NCBI GenBank assembly: GCA_025642075.2
Contig: JAODUO010000184.1
Coordinates: forward strand, 297,501-361,500
Source of the DNA: Ridgeia piscesae
Lineage: Eukaryota > Annelida > Polychaeta > Sabellida > Siboglinidae
DNA: 64,000 bases
Direction: 5' to 3'
This document shows positions 26,501 to 41,500 of this stretch, one piece after another. The notes beneath the pieces were generated by a model. The model made no database searches and was not told the origin of the DNA. It saw nothing but the letters and a program-made list of their open reading frames with translations. The position numbers and the translations under genes are program-made. How positions within the stretch are numbered: position 1 is the first letter of the stretch; the number at the start of each line of letters is the position of its first letter.

Positions 26501-29500
26501 AAAGGCTTACAATCAAACTCCCAGGTGTGTGTATGTGGTGTGTGTGCATGCATGCATTCGTATGTGTATTTGTTTAAGCTACTAGTTTAGCATCTAGGGT
26601 ACACAGATTAATCTATGAATTAATCTATGACCCTTAACATTCTACATATTTTTTGGCTAAATGTTTTTTCTCTCCAAATTTGTTATGGACTAAGAGTTTG
26701 AGCCTGCAGATTCATATTCAACAATACATTATGCAGAACACATCCAAATATGTTATGCCATTGTCACAAAATACTGTATTAGTCTTCAAATGTCTTTCTT
26801 TTGCACTGTTTATTGATGCGTATTGACAGGGCCTGACTAGTTAGTTGCCTGTGTAGGTGAATGGCCCGACCTGGTCCAGGGCCCAATCAAGCCACATCCG
26901 GGCATTGAGGCCCGCCGAGCCAGGCCAAGTGAGGTAGCAGGCTCAGTGAGAACACACTCTATTCAGATAGCATGGCCAACTACAGATTAACAGATGTCTC
27001 CAGCCGTGTAAATCAAGAGAGCATTTGAAGTGCAACAATTCACCACTACACAACCCACGCAAGAGAATATCACTTCCTTGACTTTCTCAATTGCTCATTG
27101 ACACTGGCAGCTTGTGGAAATGTTTTTAAATATTACTTTGTTTAATTAACGTAACAGTAATTCATCAGATCACATCAATGTTCATTTGAATACTTTGAAA
27201 TGAAGCTTTATGTAAACTAAAACGCTCAGACTTTCTTCTCACGGCAATAGATGGTTCGGCGAACTCGGCGTACATCATCAATGAGTGCGGGAGAAAAATA
27301 CATCAAAGTGGGTCGCTGGTTTGTCGATCTGTAACGGGTCGTCTTTAATGATAACTCCAGCGAGTACTTCCTGTCTCAGGCGTCACACTCACACATCCTA
27401 CATATCTCTTTCTAGATACGCAGTAAAGAAACTAACCCAGTGATTCCGTCTACACTGCCATAATTGCTGCAGCAGCTGGACCTGTCAATCAACGTTAACC
27501 CCCTAACCACCACTGCCTCCACTCTTCAGCATTGACCAGGTCTGCCCGGATTACCGGAGCGTTTCCTCTTTACCCAGGGCTGTCATCTAACTTATGGATT
27601 TTACACACTTTTTCCTGTGACGTGGACAGATATACTTTATTAGTTAGTTTACGTGGTTTCCTCTTAGTGCAGTTTCTTGGTAACACTACAGCCTATCTCT
27701 GCTTTCTAATATCGATGCATACATAATATCGATGTATCTTCATATTAGTACACAATGTACTATAGAGGTTTCTGTTTGCCTTGAGCGAAATGTTGGCACC
27801 TTTTGAACATAAACTTAAATACTGGGGATAAACATTTCTTTGTTTCCATTTAGGCATGTTACCATCACCTTAGGTCTGTCTCCACCAACATGGGTCTATA
27901 TGGGTCTATAATCATTAACTTGGGTCATCAATATGTGCTTGAACACCATGCAGTTGGTATTCCACTACCAAATTGATGCATCACCTTCATCAACTGGGGT
28001 CTATCCACATCAACTGGGGTCTATCACCTTCAAGTTTTTTCACACAGGGTAACCAAGTGCCATATCCCCAACTATTTTCTTGCTCAATTCGCCCCTTTCC
28101 TTCCCAGAACTCCCTTCCTGTCTCCTTTGTGCAGGTTTGTCATTTTATTCCTGACATTCACAGAATAAACCAACAAAATAAAAGACTAAACAAACCTCAC
28201 TATTATGAGAAAGATGTCACGCAATCTCATCTACGCAGTCACTCTTTGTATCAGAAAACACCATTTCAAACTAAATAGGAACTGATTAATTCAAGCACAC
28301 ACGAAGGCCGGTTCATAAACTGTACCGACTATAAATGATCATGAAGTGTTGAATTAGGATACAGCTGATCAACATCACCACCAACCAGCACACGACGCAG
28401 TATATTACCACACAAATATAATCAGACTATTTTAGGTGTGCTCGGCTCATAAACAAATTATTTTTGACGACATAGTCGATCTGTAATTCCGCGCGGTACA
28501 GCTCACTCGAAGGAAACATGATTTAAAATGCAGAAACCAAAGATTGATAGGCAGACTTTATTAAATGCTCCATAGCGGATTCCGACGGGAAAAGGTTAAT
28601 GGTTTAGTTTAACAGACAAACGACATTAATTCCTTCTGAGCAGAGATTGATCGATAAAATTGTATCCCAACAGTGAGACTGTGCAGACTGACGAGAATTT
28701 TCAAAACGGATTTGGTCCATTTGTTGGTACAAAATCAATCTTCCTTCTCTGCAGTTCCTGACGGTTACCTCTGCTAGTCCAACTGACATAACATCATCAA
28801 TTATCCATTCCAACCAGCACTTTTGTCATAATGATAGTCACCCTGATCAAAGGTGGCGACATTTTAGAACTATTTTATGTTCAACTCCACCCTCCCTTAT
28901 GGGAAGATGAACATTAAAAACCCAATTTGGGAGGGGAGGAAGGCCCAGCAGTAGCCTGTAGAACCCTATGGGGACTTCCCTGCCCAAGGCAGACTCAGAC
29001 AGATGTCACTAATTATCTGTCTTATCTAAAACACTTGGGCTCCATTGCAGATTAACTCTATCTCATTTCACTTTGATCAAAGCCTGGGTATTTCATCCTC
29101 TATAACAACACAACGCTTTCCTCCCTGCTACAAAGTCAACTTCACCAGGGTGAAAGAAAACATTCTGATTATTAACAAACAAACAAAATCCTGTTAAATC
29201 TGATAATTTTCCCCAAAGCAATGCAAGTGGATTCAGTACAAAGAACAACTATTTTAAAGGTTATTATTTTATAAGGCCAGCCCAATGATAAAAGCATACA
29301 GCAGTTCGATCAATAAAAATGTCAAATAATTTACTCAGCTGAATGTCAGGTTTCAACCACTACCAAGTTAATGCTGTGTTATCAAAACGAATTTACAGAA
29401 ATGTTTCCCAATTTTCCAAATGGGCCTACGATTTGTTTTCAATGATTCACAAAAAATTCAACCAATTTCACTTTAATTCTAGAAAACTTACAATCGTCCA

Positions 29501-32500
29501 GACACGATTGATTTTTGGCGACGAACTGGTAATAATTAATTCCACGAGTCTTACTGGCCCGTAAAAGTAATCCCGTTAACCGACAGTCGATTGTCCGTTG
29601 TTTGGAAATTAAATTTGCGGATGCTGCGTAAAGCTGTTATTTCAATTTACAAGGTGCATGCGTGCGTGTGATATCTACCTGCATACAAAAGTCCTCCATC
29701 ACTCTCAACGAGAAAGTACAACCGACGGAGTGGGGGAAACTCGCGGGAATCTGCCTCCCCCACCCTATCTGGGATCTTGCACAGCTGCTGATGGGAGGGA
29801 GTAAAAAACAGGTACTCCTCAGAGGGAGGAAGTCGCAGGTACAAAGGAATGTAGGAGCATATAAACACATACACACACACATACACGCTACTTACGGCTC
29901 CCAGTTTCCCTGGCATATACACCAAGTGCCGGTAGTAGGGATACGTCGTACAGAACATTGCCTGTTTGCGCGCGTCCAGCGTATCCATGAGCGTAGTATT
30001 CCAACGGATGGATGGCCGAGATGCCAACTGACCCACACACTGACCGTTACTCCATTCTTGCACCACGAGACCACGGTTACCTCCTGTTTCTGTCCAGGTT
30101 CTGTCGGACTGACTGAGAAGGATGCAAGCCCACAGGAGACTGCCTTATCCACTGCAGCTGTGCTGTCAGCACTGTGCTAGCAGGCTGCAGCCACCCATCC
30201 ACCCCGCCAGCCACTCTCCTGCTCACTGTGGCACTCCCACTGGACCGGTCCACTGCGGCCTGGCAGGGGTGACAGGTGTCGTGGCCAGGGTAAACAAAGC
30301 CACTCCAGTGCAAGCAGGCAGCAGAGGTGTGTCTTGGGTAAGACCAGAGGATGGGGGTAAAGATGGGGGTGCACAGTTGGAGGGAGGGAGCTGGGAGCAG
30401 CAGGGGGAGGAGAAATCACCCCCAGTATCTGTATTAATGTGGCGCTCCCCACTGATTTTTGAAGTAAACCACCCCATTGTTCTCACAGGATCAAACGCAG
30501 CAGTATGGTACCTGAAGCCCCAGGAAGACATCCCAGAGACAAGATGAAATAGGTTTATCTGGAACTATCTGACATATCTAGCCAGGATGTCACGGTCTCA
30601 CAACAGCACCCTTGTTTCTTGAAGCCACCCCATTGACAGGGTGACAATGAGATAGAACACCCTATCACCCCCCTTTCTTTCACCAACCACCATATAACCA
30701 AGACAAGACCATTTACAAGTCACCCTACACAACACACTGCTTCATACATTCTACAGTAACAGTACAGTGACATAACTGACATCAGAGCCCCCCACACACA
30801 TACATACATACATACACTTCCTTGGTGTCTTGCCCTACTTTGTACACGACAGTTCCCACCTATACACAACCTTTCTATCTTAATCACCAACATGAGATTC
30901 TAATCTGCCACACATGGTTGATATCAAAGTATGAAGACAGCAACAGTCCCCGTATCAAATCACCAGATCATGATTTGCACAATTGAAAACACAAGTTGCA
31001 AGAAAGGGGCGGACAGCTGAATTTGACGGGTTTATTTTGCCCTTTCACCAGTAAAGTTTGCTTTCAAATCCAATGACAGTATATCAAACTGGCTACCGTA
31101 ATGGGTTATATATTTCATTAGAAGACCTAATAAGAATTAATGTTTGGGCTGACCAACAACGTAAAGTATGAAAGACGGATACTTCTGCAGATTTTAGGGT
31201 GCACAAACATACAGTCATTGCAGTAAATAATCGCACTAAATGTAGTCAGATTCAAAAGAACTGTCATGCCCTATAATGCTACAAAATAGTACTAAATCAA
31301 ACTAAATCTGCTGTATCTTGCTAGTTTTAATTACATGTCGTTGTCTACTTGTACAGTTCCCATGTCAAACAAAATGTTCTACATCTTAACGTTAACTATG
31401 GCTTGACGACTCACTACAGTAAATTATGTTGCAGCATTATGCTTTACACTTGAACATAACAACGTATGTATTTACACCAATTTACACACGAAAAAAGAAA
31501 ATCAATACAAAAGGTTGCACGTCCACATATTTACATGGCAAGTCTTGTGAGTTGTTATTCTGCACTTTAGGTAGCTGGTGTCATCCTGAGCCTATCAAGT
31601 TGTGTTCCTGCCACAGGAAGCAAGTAAACAACCCACTCACGGGGCCACTAATTTCACAGCCTTCAAGTTGTTTGTGATGAGAACGAATAAAGAGCGAATA
31701 AATAAGTTTCCGAAACCGGCTCAGCTACATAAAAGACTTCTCTAATGCCTCATTTTGCCCGCAGAATCTTCCCAGGATATTTAACAGGAGTAACTCAGAG
31801 GGAACGCATCACTGAAGGACAGGCTGAAATTGGGGCTAGATGAAAGGGAGAACGCAGGGAAGATGAAAGGAGGCTCCCAACTGACTCTAGCTATCAGTCA
31901 TTCCCACTGGCTCCAGCCGCATCAAGGAGACCTTCCCACTCAAGGAAACAGGATCTGACCTGCTAAGGAGCAAAAACCCACCTCCACTGAGGCACTGCTG
32001 TGATGGGATAGAGTGAGGGAGGGAGGGGGAGAAGGTTCTTCCACCCAGGGGAAGGTCCCTACTCCTGCTCCTCGGAAGTGGGAAGTCAGTGTGAATTAAC
32101 CAAAGACATACCCACTCCTGTCCAGAGTGTCAGATGAAAGCATGGGTTTAATCAGGGAACAGAATGGTGGGAAATAATTATACACCCCCTAATAACAACC
32201 CTATTATGATGCAAGGTTCGCCATGAAGTCTGTCTCCGCTAATGGGGTCAGAAACTGCTCTCAGCCTACGTACTGCATGCACAACACGGGCACAGGTAAG
32301 TATTATGTCAATACTCTGACAGCCCCAGTGTAACCCACACCAGAGGCGAGGGAACGACATTTTTCTGGGTCTTCTTTTTTCTAGAGCCGCCGCAGTACAG
32401 CGGGCGGTGATGAGAGCCAGCTGGGAGCGTGTAGCAGGGCTTGTAGCGGGGCATGTAGCCGCTACCACCACTATCTAGGCTGCTGACTGAAACCCATGCC

Positions 32501-35500
32501 AACTGTGAGCACTTGCCGAGATCACCAACCGACATGTGCCAGCCACAGATGCTCAGTTGTGTCAGTGACACACGCAGCGACAGATTAGTGTCAGTGGGTC
32601 ACTAGTCCATAACTCGGGTCATCCGCTACGTCACTAGTAGCGACTCATGGGCACTCACCCAAGTGTGCAGCACCAGTGCCACATCGACATCAGTGACACA
32701 AAACACTGTCAGATGACAGGATTACCACGAATGGTGACACTGACATCAATTTTTTTATTAAGAACTCTCAATGATAATATTATAAATTGTTATAATAATT
32801 ATTATAAATAATAGCGACATTGATATCAACATCATTGACACTGGTATCAACCCTGACACAAACAAATGACACCGACATCAATACTGACATCAACAACACA
32901 CCATGGCACAGACATTAATGACCCAACCAGACACCACCCCACTGACATCACTGATGACAAACAGATGTCTCTGACCAGGGACACCTCCTGTCTGACTAAG
33001 ACATCATGACATTGACACATATCTGGATGCAATAAGACTACTCAGTGGAGTAGGAGACAGAGTGCCAACACCAAAATACACAAGTTCATCCTGTCACTCA
33101 TCACTGCCAGCTTCCGAATCCCGCCTGCCCGGTCCTAGTACCTCCTGTTTTATTTGATTATTTGAATAACTGCCATCTGGGAGAATTGAAATGCTCTCCC
33201 ACAAGCCTGTGCAGACAGATTTAGGGGTGACAGTGTTTACTTTATATGTTTCAAAGTTCCGTGGTGGCTATCGGAAGGATAACTTGAGCTACTTGACAGA
33301 CAACTGCCAGAGCCGTAAACTATGTTAGAAAAACATCTCATCTGGTACTAGAAAACAGTTGGAGATTTTCATTTCTAAAGAAACGACGCCATTCAAAGTC
33401 GGCATGAATGTTACAAATATAATCATATGTCCTGTATGCAGAATTGTTTGTTCTTTTAGTACACTGTTTCAAGGGATAGCATAAATATTGATTAAAACTA
33501 GCATTTAACATACATCTACTCAAAAGATAAACACGAGATTTAATTTCAACGTTATAATACCACAACTAGATTTTTTAATAGCTTTATACAACAGTGCTTG
33601 CATTTTGTTTGTGGAAATCAAAAATTAACAAAAGTATTTACATGAGCAAATTTTAACATAAAAAGCTGGCAATGTATTTAGAAACTACACAAGACGAATA
33701 GATATTTTCAAATCTATATGAGTGGGACTATTCTGTATGTATAGTTGAGCACTTCTCAGTTCTGATTCAAGAAACCCGTCAGCCTCACACCTGAGATATG
33801 ACAACACTCAAGTGCTCCTCCCTGTCAGCCTTTGGGAAGCTCCCTCTCTCCTTTCCCTGGCCTTCCCTCCCCATATCAAAGCCCAGTGATCCCTCCACCC
33901 CACATCTGTTTCCCATCAACCACTCCCGCCTGATTGCAGGGATACAGGGCCCCTTGGGAGGAAGCAGCCTATTTCCCAGGGGGTGCATCACCCAGCCAGG
34001 GAAGCTCTCATTACCAGCTCCCACATTTCTGCCCCACTAACACAGGGCTATATAGAGGGGTGCATAAACCCTGTAGGTCACGGAGGGGTACATAATGTGT
34101 GCTGGGCAGTTGTGTTTATTTCTGGAAGGACACAAGTAAAACAAACTTTGTTAGCTTTGTGACAATCTGCCAGGGGATTAGCATTAAAACTACAGGATTA
34201 ACAAACATCTCAAAACACCTGGCTGTGTACTAGAAATCTGTGAACCATATTTATGTAATCACCATAGAAGTCTACCATTTTCTGCAAGAAATGAGGCAAA
34301 ACACGACAAGATACATCCATAATAAATAATTATTCCTTCTACAGTATCATGCAAAGAATGTTTTGTTAACAATTATTATTATATAAACAATTAAAGTATA
34401 TAATTAGTAAATAAATTAACATATAAACAGTGACACCACAACGACATGATTATTTGCCCCAAACTAAGAACTTGGGGGGGGGGCAGAAGAACCCCATGCA
34501 GGGGTTATAAATCACAGCCCCCAGACGTGACAGCCAGTTCCTGCTCCTTCAACACCCCAATATTTATGTTCCCTGTTCCTCCGAGGTGTCACCCTTCACT
34601 TGGCCCATCTTTCTACATCTATTTCTACTTGTGATGGTCTTCAATGATAACTATACCCATACATATCAGTGTGTTAAACTACATATTTCATGTTATGACT
34701 GTCAATAAAGATAATAAATATAACAAATTTACTGATTTATTTACATGATTATTACCTTTTTTTATTTAATTGGTGCATTTTAAATATATATTATGATATG
34801 CACTGTTCTTATTCCGACTTCATTACACTTTTTTTATTCTAAAGTAAACTACACAATCATCCTTAAAGTCCATGATCTTTATGAAACAACTGTACTGCAA
34901 TCCCATGCAATCTTTTCTAGGAATGCCAGCAAAAACTATTCCATGTGTATGTCCTTAGTTTTGCATCATTTTGTCCATTTTGGATAACTGTGCACACTAA
35001 CTGACATTTGTGTTTTATAAGTAACATAGATTATCTTAGTTACATCTCATGTGCACTGGGTCGTAAGACCACTGGTATCTGTAAGAAACAGAATATTGCC
35101 AGCCAATGTTTAGACTGCCACAAGTCTCTCTCTAAATAAATAAGCAACATGCAACATTTACGGAGGAATGCCCACATCCTCAAATGTTATTCAAGGCAGA
35201 GTAGCATCAATACATCATCGCCGTGGCAACGAAGCCCGGAAATATTTCCTGGTATTTCTAGGAATGATAAACTGCTGCCATCCCCAGTCAGCAAGACCAC
35301 ACTAGCCTGGATGCCTTGTACATCAAAAGTAACCCGACCGTACACACACTCTATCTAACACTGGTTTATGTGGCTGGGAAATACGAAACTGGTATCTAGT
35401 CAAACAACAGCTTTGTACAAATGCTGTTAGATTGCTACCACAAAAAGGTGGCATTTTCAGTTGCACTTTCAGCACTGATTACCTGTAACCATAGCGATAA

Positions 35501-38500
35501 ATTTTCTTTTGATTGCGTTACAATTAATTATTTACTACTCTGTGACGCAACAATGTGTAGCAAATTGATTTATTTAAATTAAACACTCCAATACTATCTG
35601 AAAAAATTCAACTATTGATTTTACTACTCTTCTTTTCAGGGTTTGTAATTATGTCTATTTTTGTTTTACAGTCATTTGTAAACTGTACTGCAGGTAGCGA
35701 ATGTTAAGAAATGACACACCACAAACCATATATTTTACTTCAATTTAATACATTAAAACAAACATGTTTTATTTTAAAGAAAATACTGTTCACATTTTCC
35801 TTTGTTTTCTGATCATTCATACACTACTAGAATTGTTCACTGCAATTTATCCAGTGCATCTTGTCCAGTATATTTATACCAATGTACCTAGAACACTTCC
35901 AACTGTGCCTAGTTCGGTGTGCTTAGTTTGATGTACCAAATTCAGTGTACATACTTCAGTGTACATAGTTCATTGTGCCTAGTTCAGTGTACACAAATGA
36001 GTGTATATAGTTCAGTGCTTGCAGTTTACATCCAAGTCACACCACAACTGTCAAGACTTATATCTTATGAATGATCCTGGAATCACACACAGTAGACGTC
36101 TGGCCAGCCCACAGAATCTGGCTAGAATCTAGAGGACATCAAAACCCATGAGTAGTGCCTAGGCACCTCAGCAGAGGGTATTTACAGAGCCGCAGTAATT
36201 AGCAGGCTAGACCTTCTCTAGGGGGAAGTCTTTCCAACAGCCACAAGAACAGCCAGGAGAACCACAGGATTTCCCATCCAACATTCCACATCACACAGCT
36301 ACTTTCATCTCCCAGTTCCTACTAAACGATATCTTGGTGGGGCGTAGGATGAGAAGGCTGCAATGAAACGGCAAGCCCCGAGAGCTCCTGGCACCCCAGA
36401 GCTCCCAACACCCTGAGCTGGTGGAAACCCTGTGGTACAGCATTTACTGGTGCTACAAAACAGCTGCTGAAGTCTGCAGACTCACACTTAAGGTGCCAAT
36501 GTCACATTCCTGCAGGTGATCTGATAGCACCTACACTGCCACATACATGTGCATGCGTACAATGCTGTACATGCATGTATGTGTGCGCATCAAGGTTATG
36601 CATAGCATTCTAGACGTACTGATGCACAGCATCAGAAACTTGTTACATCAGAGCAGATTTGAAATAAATCAGAGCTTAACTACACTTGGGTTCTGTGGAT
36701 AGGTGCTACATCACGTCTGATTCGACAACAAAGTCATTAAAAGAATGTCCATATTTAACTTGTACATAAACAACCAACATGAGACCGTTGTTTCAATGCA
36801 ATAAACACAAGCTGTGTAAACATTAACTTTTAGCCCAGATGATGGATTGTGAGATATTTCATCCAGCTGTATAGTCATCAGCTAATTACAGTTACTCTGC
36901 AGTTACAATCATGTTGGATTAAACAACATTTCAACATCTTTCATTACCATATAAATGGCATTTAACTTCACACTTACTTTAGTTCTAATCATATTTGTGT
37001 TGTATAACTTTGTGCTGTGTAGATTTCTGACTTTGTACAACTGAGCTCGATGCTAGGAGAGGCTTTTTAGAAGGCCCAAAGGGACTGTATGCACATATAC
37101 ATGTATGTGGGAATGAGGTTATGGGAAATGGTACTCAGGGAATAAGGACATAAAACTAGGGGGTCCCGGAATTTGGGAACAACTTCAATAAGGATACAGG
37201 AAAGGGGCTCTGGGAATAGCGGAACAAGGGGGTATGGGAATGGGGATAGGGGATTGGTGGAGAAGGTCTGTTGGAATGGGCAGAGGAATGGGGCTGCAAT
37301 GGGGTATATGAGCAGGCAAGTTGTGTGTAGCCTAGGAATAGAGTGGGGCCTACAAGCCACAATGATGCGCCTAGGTACGCCATCTGGCCCCAATACTTCA
37401 GCCACTTCTCACTGGACCATCTGTGTTTACTACGCCACATTGTTGGCCCACGTGGCCTCGTGAGGCCAGATTCTCTCGTAGAAGATTGCCAGGCTAGGGA
37501 CGAGCAGGGAGAGGGAGGAGGAATCCCCGGCTGTCTCCGTCTGACTGGAGGCAGATGTCTGTGACAGCCACAGACACAGACTAACACAGGCCAGATGGTC
37601 GAGTACCTCAGTTGACAGCCACCAGTGCAGCTGCACATCCACACTGGCAACACAGTGTACTTACTACGTGTAGCAAGGGGCTGCATCATGGAACAGTTTA
37701 TCTGGATGGGAAACATTGCAAATGTGGCCATGGTCTCAGATCACAGATGATATTGTGAGGACATTAAATTTAAGCGGTTTAAGGGACCAGATCACGAAGG
37801 AGGCAAGACACTGAAAGACGTCCAGGATATGCACCAGGAACGATGACACCGACCGAACGCCACGTCACACAGGTATGTCATATTGGTGACACAGCACACT
37901 GACGACAATATACTGACATGTCGTCGTACTGGTGATATCATACTGACGACAGGTGACATGTCATACTGATGACACAATTCTGGTGACACAATTCATTCCA
38001 CAGGGAAAATCACTAAATCCAACTCTGAACCATGGGTCACTAAAAAACAAGAACATAAAAAAAATGTCAACATCACTGGCCATGAAGACACAGTACACGC
38101 TAGAACTGCATGTTCACTCAACACTTGTCCTAACACTGGCACTGGCAGACTGGCGGAGTAGCCTTGGTCACTGACACACACATTACTCATGCTCCCAGGG
38201 GGCTCACGCCTATGACACAGGCAGACGTTTTGAGAAAATCTGCCAATTACTACTTTCCCGAAGCCCTATTATTTTTAGAGTCTGCCACTTCCAGAACCAT
38301 GACTCGTGGGTGGTGGGGCGGAACGTGACTCAACACGGTAACTCACGCGTGCAGCAGTGCGGAACAACGTCTGCCAACTGCGTCAGCTCCTCACATCTGG
38401 AACGCATCAGTTGGATGCAGGTAACACTGCTACTGCTGATACTGACAGACGGGGCAGCTATGTAAGTCAACTAACAAGTCTCCCTCCCAAGTCACCTGCC

Positions 38501-41500
38501 AAGTCACCTCTGTGAGTCATCCACACAAGTCATATGATCAAGTCACCCTCCCAATGCTAGCCCATGCAAGTCACTCACTTAAGTCAATCATACTGGACAT
38601 CTCAAGTCTCCCAATAAAGACACCTCAAATCAACCGTGTAAATCATCTGCTAAGTTCCCTCTGAAGTCACCTACTGAAGTTAAAGCCAATGTCATCCTGT
38701 CAAATCATCAACCCAGGTCACCTGCTCATGTCACCCATCCAAGTCACCCATCCAAGTCACCCGTCTAAGTCACCTGTCCAAATTACCCATCTATGTCCAT
38801 GTCACCCTGTGCAAGTCACCCCAATGAAATGGACTGCTGTTACTAGAGTTCAGATGAGAAGGGGTAAATTGTGCAAGTAAATAACGCCCTGAGCCTGGTC
38901 TGTGGGGTTGTTTCTGTGAATGAGACTGAGTAGTGAGTGTCTGGGAGGGCGGATGTAGTAAAACACTGGCACGTCTCCCTCCCCCACTCCCCAGCCCAGA
39001 TGCTCCCTGTAAGCACCTCCTCCCACCCACTCACTCCCTGCTCTTCCCATTTCACACTCACTGCCACTATTGGGTCAGCCCCATCCCACTCCCCCCTCTT
39101 CCCTTGGTCAGCCCACTTATTCCCCCTGCCTCTTCCCTGACCCCCAGGTCACCACTGACCAATCATAGACAGGCAGTAGGGAAGTCATTCTGCCATCCCC
39201 TTCCCACCTCACATACATCAACAGGGATACCAAGGGCAGAGGAGGACAAAGGAATGGGGTCGGGGGTGAAGGGTGAATTGATGGGGCAAATGTTACAAAC
39301 CCTGCTAGGGTTCCCTTTGTTATTATCTGCTGGCTTTCAGCCCCTCACTTGGCTAACATAATCCAGACACACATAACCAGATAACCCTCAACCCCCCAAA
39401 GGTGAAACCCTAAACTATTACTCCAGTGGTCTGTGTTAATGACTTGGATAAGTGCAGGGACAGAGATACACATTATACTCCTGCCAGACCACACTCTTAA
39501 CTGATAACACAACTAATTAGCTCTTCCATTAATTACTGGGGGCGGTAACCCCACACTAAGTAACCCTTCAAACAACCCACTCCCTGCCTTCCTATCTCCC
39601 GCTCCAGGAGGGCATCTTCAAAGAAGACCAAGATTGACAGGGATGTGTGTTTCTATTCCCACTGGAACTGAGGAGGAAAGTGTCTGTGCTGATAGAATGA
39701 CTTATTTATGTAATAATACTGAATTAATAAAGTAGTAATTCTAAACTGAACTTTTACAACATCCCTCTTACTTACATCAATCTCTTGACAATCTCACTAT
39801 TATAAATGCTTATTTTGTTAATCTAGAATCCTCAGGACTTTCTGTTTTCACTGGCATAGTTCTGGAGCCTGAGCTCCGGTTTTCCACAAATATAAGTGCA
39901 TAGAAGTATTTTGTTATTACTGTTATTACTATAAATTGGAATTGTCAAAGTTCCAATCAAAATCATACAATAGAAATCAGTCAGTTATACTTGTATTTAA
40001 TCACAGCCTAGATTGTACTCTTTATACACAGATATACCAACTGCAGAAATCATCATTCAGACCCAATGGTCCATGTGGGACTTGATCACAAATGCATAAA
40101 CCTGGTCGCGTGACAAAACGGATAACCCAAAATTAGACCGCGGTTACCGGCCCAACGTTTCCTATCTGCCACAGCACCTACTCATGCGACAAGGTACTCA
40201 AAAATAAACCCAGCCGTTTTTTTCTGCCCGCCTTCCAAGAACGCCAGCGACGGACGACGGATGCACTTTTTGTGAAATGTTTTTCCCTGTGAAGTTATCA
40301 CTCACGCCTCGACTGTCACTGTCAGCTATCAGTGGACAGACAACGTTGAGGGTGATCAGTCAGTCAGCCTACCTGTTGCTGGAACGTCTCCAGCGAAATA
40401 TACGGCATCTCACTCTCTATACCAATGTCCACACGCATCCTACACATCGACAGTAAGCAGCTTGTAATGTCCAGCTTCAGCCACAAACAATGACCAGACT
40501 ACTGGTCAACCATAGTGACAGGCCCAGGGGCTGGACGTTCACCGTCCAGTGAACAAGTCACCTTCCAGCTGTCACCAGTGCTGTCCTCCTTTGTCACCAC
40601 TGCTGGTCTGTCACTCCAGTTGTTAAATGTCATCTAGAGTCCCCCCCCCCCCCACCAGTACTGTGACTTGTGCGATTCCAATACTCAGAATTTAAATGTG
40701 TGCTACTTAGTTATATTTTTAACCTTTGTTATATTTAAATTTTTAGTCAAATTCTATTTGTAATGCATTGTTAAATCTATACCGAAATATTTCTATTCAC
40801 AATCCATGTATACATTTTCTGTTTAAAAGTACTAACCTATATGGCAAAATGTTCAGTGTACAATGCTTTGGTTCCAACTGAAACTCTAAAATTGAATGGT
40901 CCTCCCCCGGCTCCACAAAATGCAGCAACAACAAAGACGAGCCCACAGCTGCTGCCACACAGTGTCCGGATTAAGAACTAACCATGGTTACACCAGAAAA
41001 TGTCAACATCGCCAATGACGTGGGGTCTTACATATTCAGGTACACGATGAGACAGGGAGACAACTGTTCCTTCCATGACAAATGTCTCTGTCCACCTGTA
41101 AATGTCATCTGGCGCTGACCTCCGACCTCTGTCTTGGAGCAGAGGCTGGCCAACAACAAAGACCTTACTCACTAGATGACTGCGCCAGGAAGTGCAGTAA
41201 GAAGTGACACCGCTGACAGACACGACCGACTACAGTAAGAAGTGACAACGCTGACAGACACGACCGACTACAGTAAGAAGTGACACCGCTGACAGACACG
41301 ACCGACTACAGTAAGAAGTGACACCGCTGACAGACACGACCGACTACAGTAAGAAGTGACACCGCTGACAGACACAACCGACTACAGTAAGAAGTGACAC
41401 CGCTGACAGACACGACCGACTGACTACAGTAAGAAGTGACAACCCTGACAGACACGACCGACTACAGTAAGAAGTGACAACGCTGACAGACACGACCGAC

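Larger units (their letters stand above)
29989..40372 (-). other. Large intron, section between the two candidate first exons
   Basis: The stretch has unique sequence with AT-rich zones (31-32, 33.5, 34.3-35 kb), degenerate short repeats at 35,880-36,015, 37,860-37,990 and 38,465-38,825, and GC-richer blocks near 30.1-30.5, 33.8-34.0 and 39.0-39.3 kb. A 191-codon minus frame at 37,156-37,731 has no domain; its good donor is in the wrong phase for exon 6. Confidence 0.65.

Noticed and set aside
32308..32571. Minus frame with [15 protein letters not shown] considered as an exon
   Set aside because: An acceptor-like CAGCCTAG is present but no GT donor in a compatible phase follows.
37156..37731. 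191-codon minus frame starting [10 protein letters not shown] with a good GTAAGT donor early in it, considered as a third alternative first exon
   Set aside because: The donor leaves one base over, incompatible with exon 6; joining exon 7 instead would need exon 6 skipping, for which there is no support.
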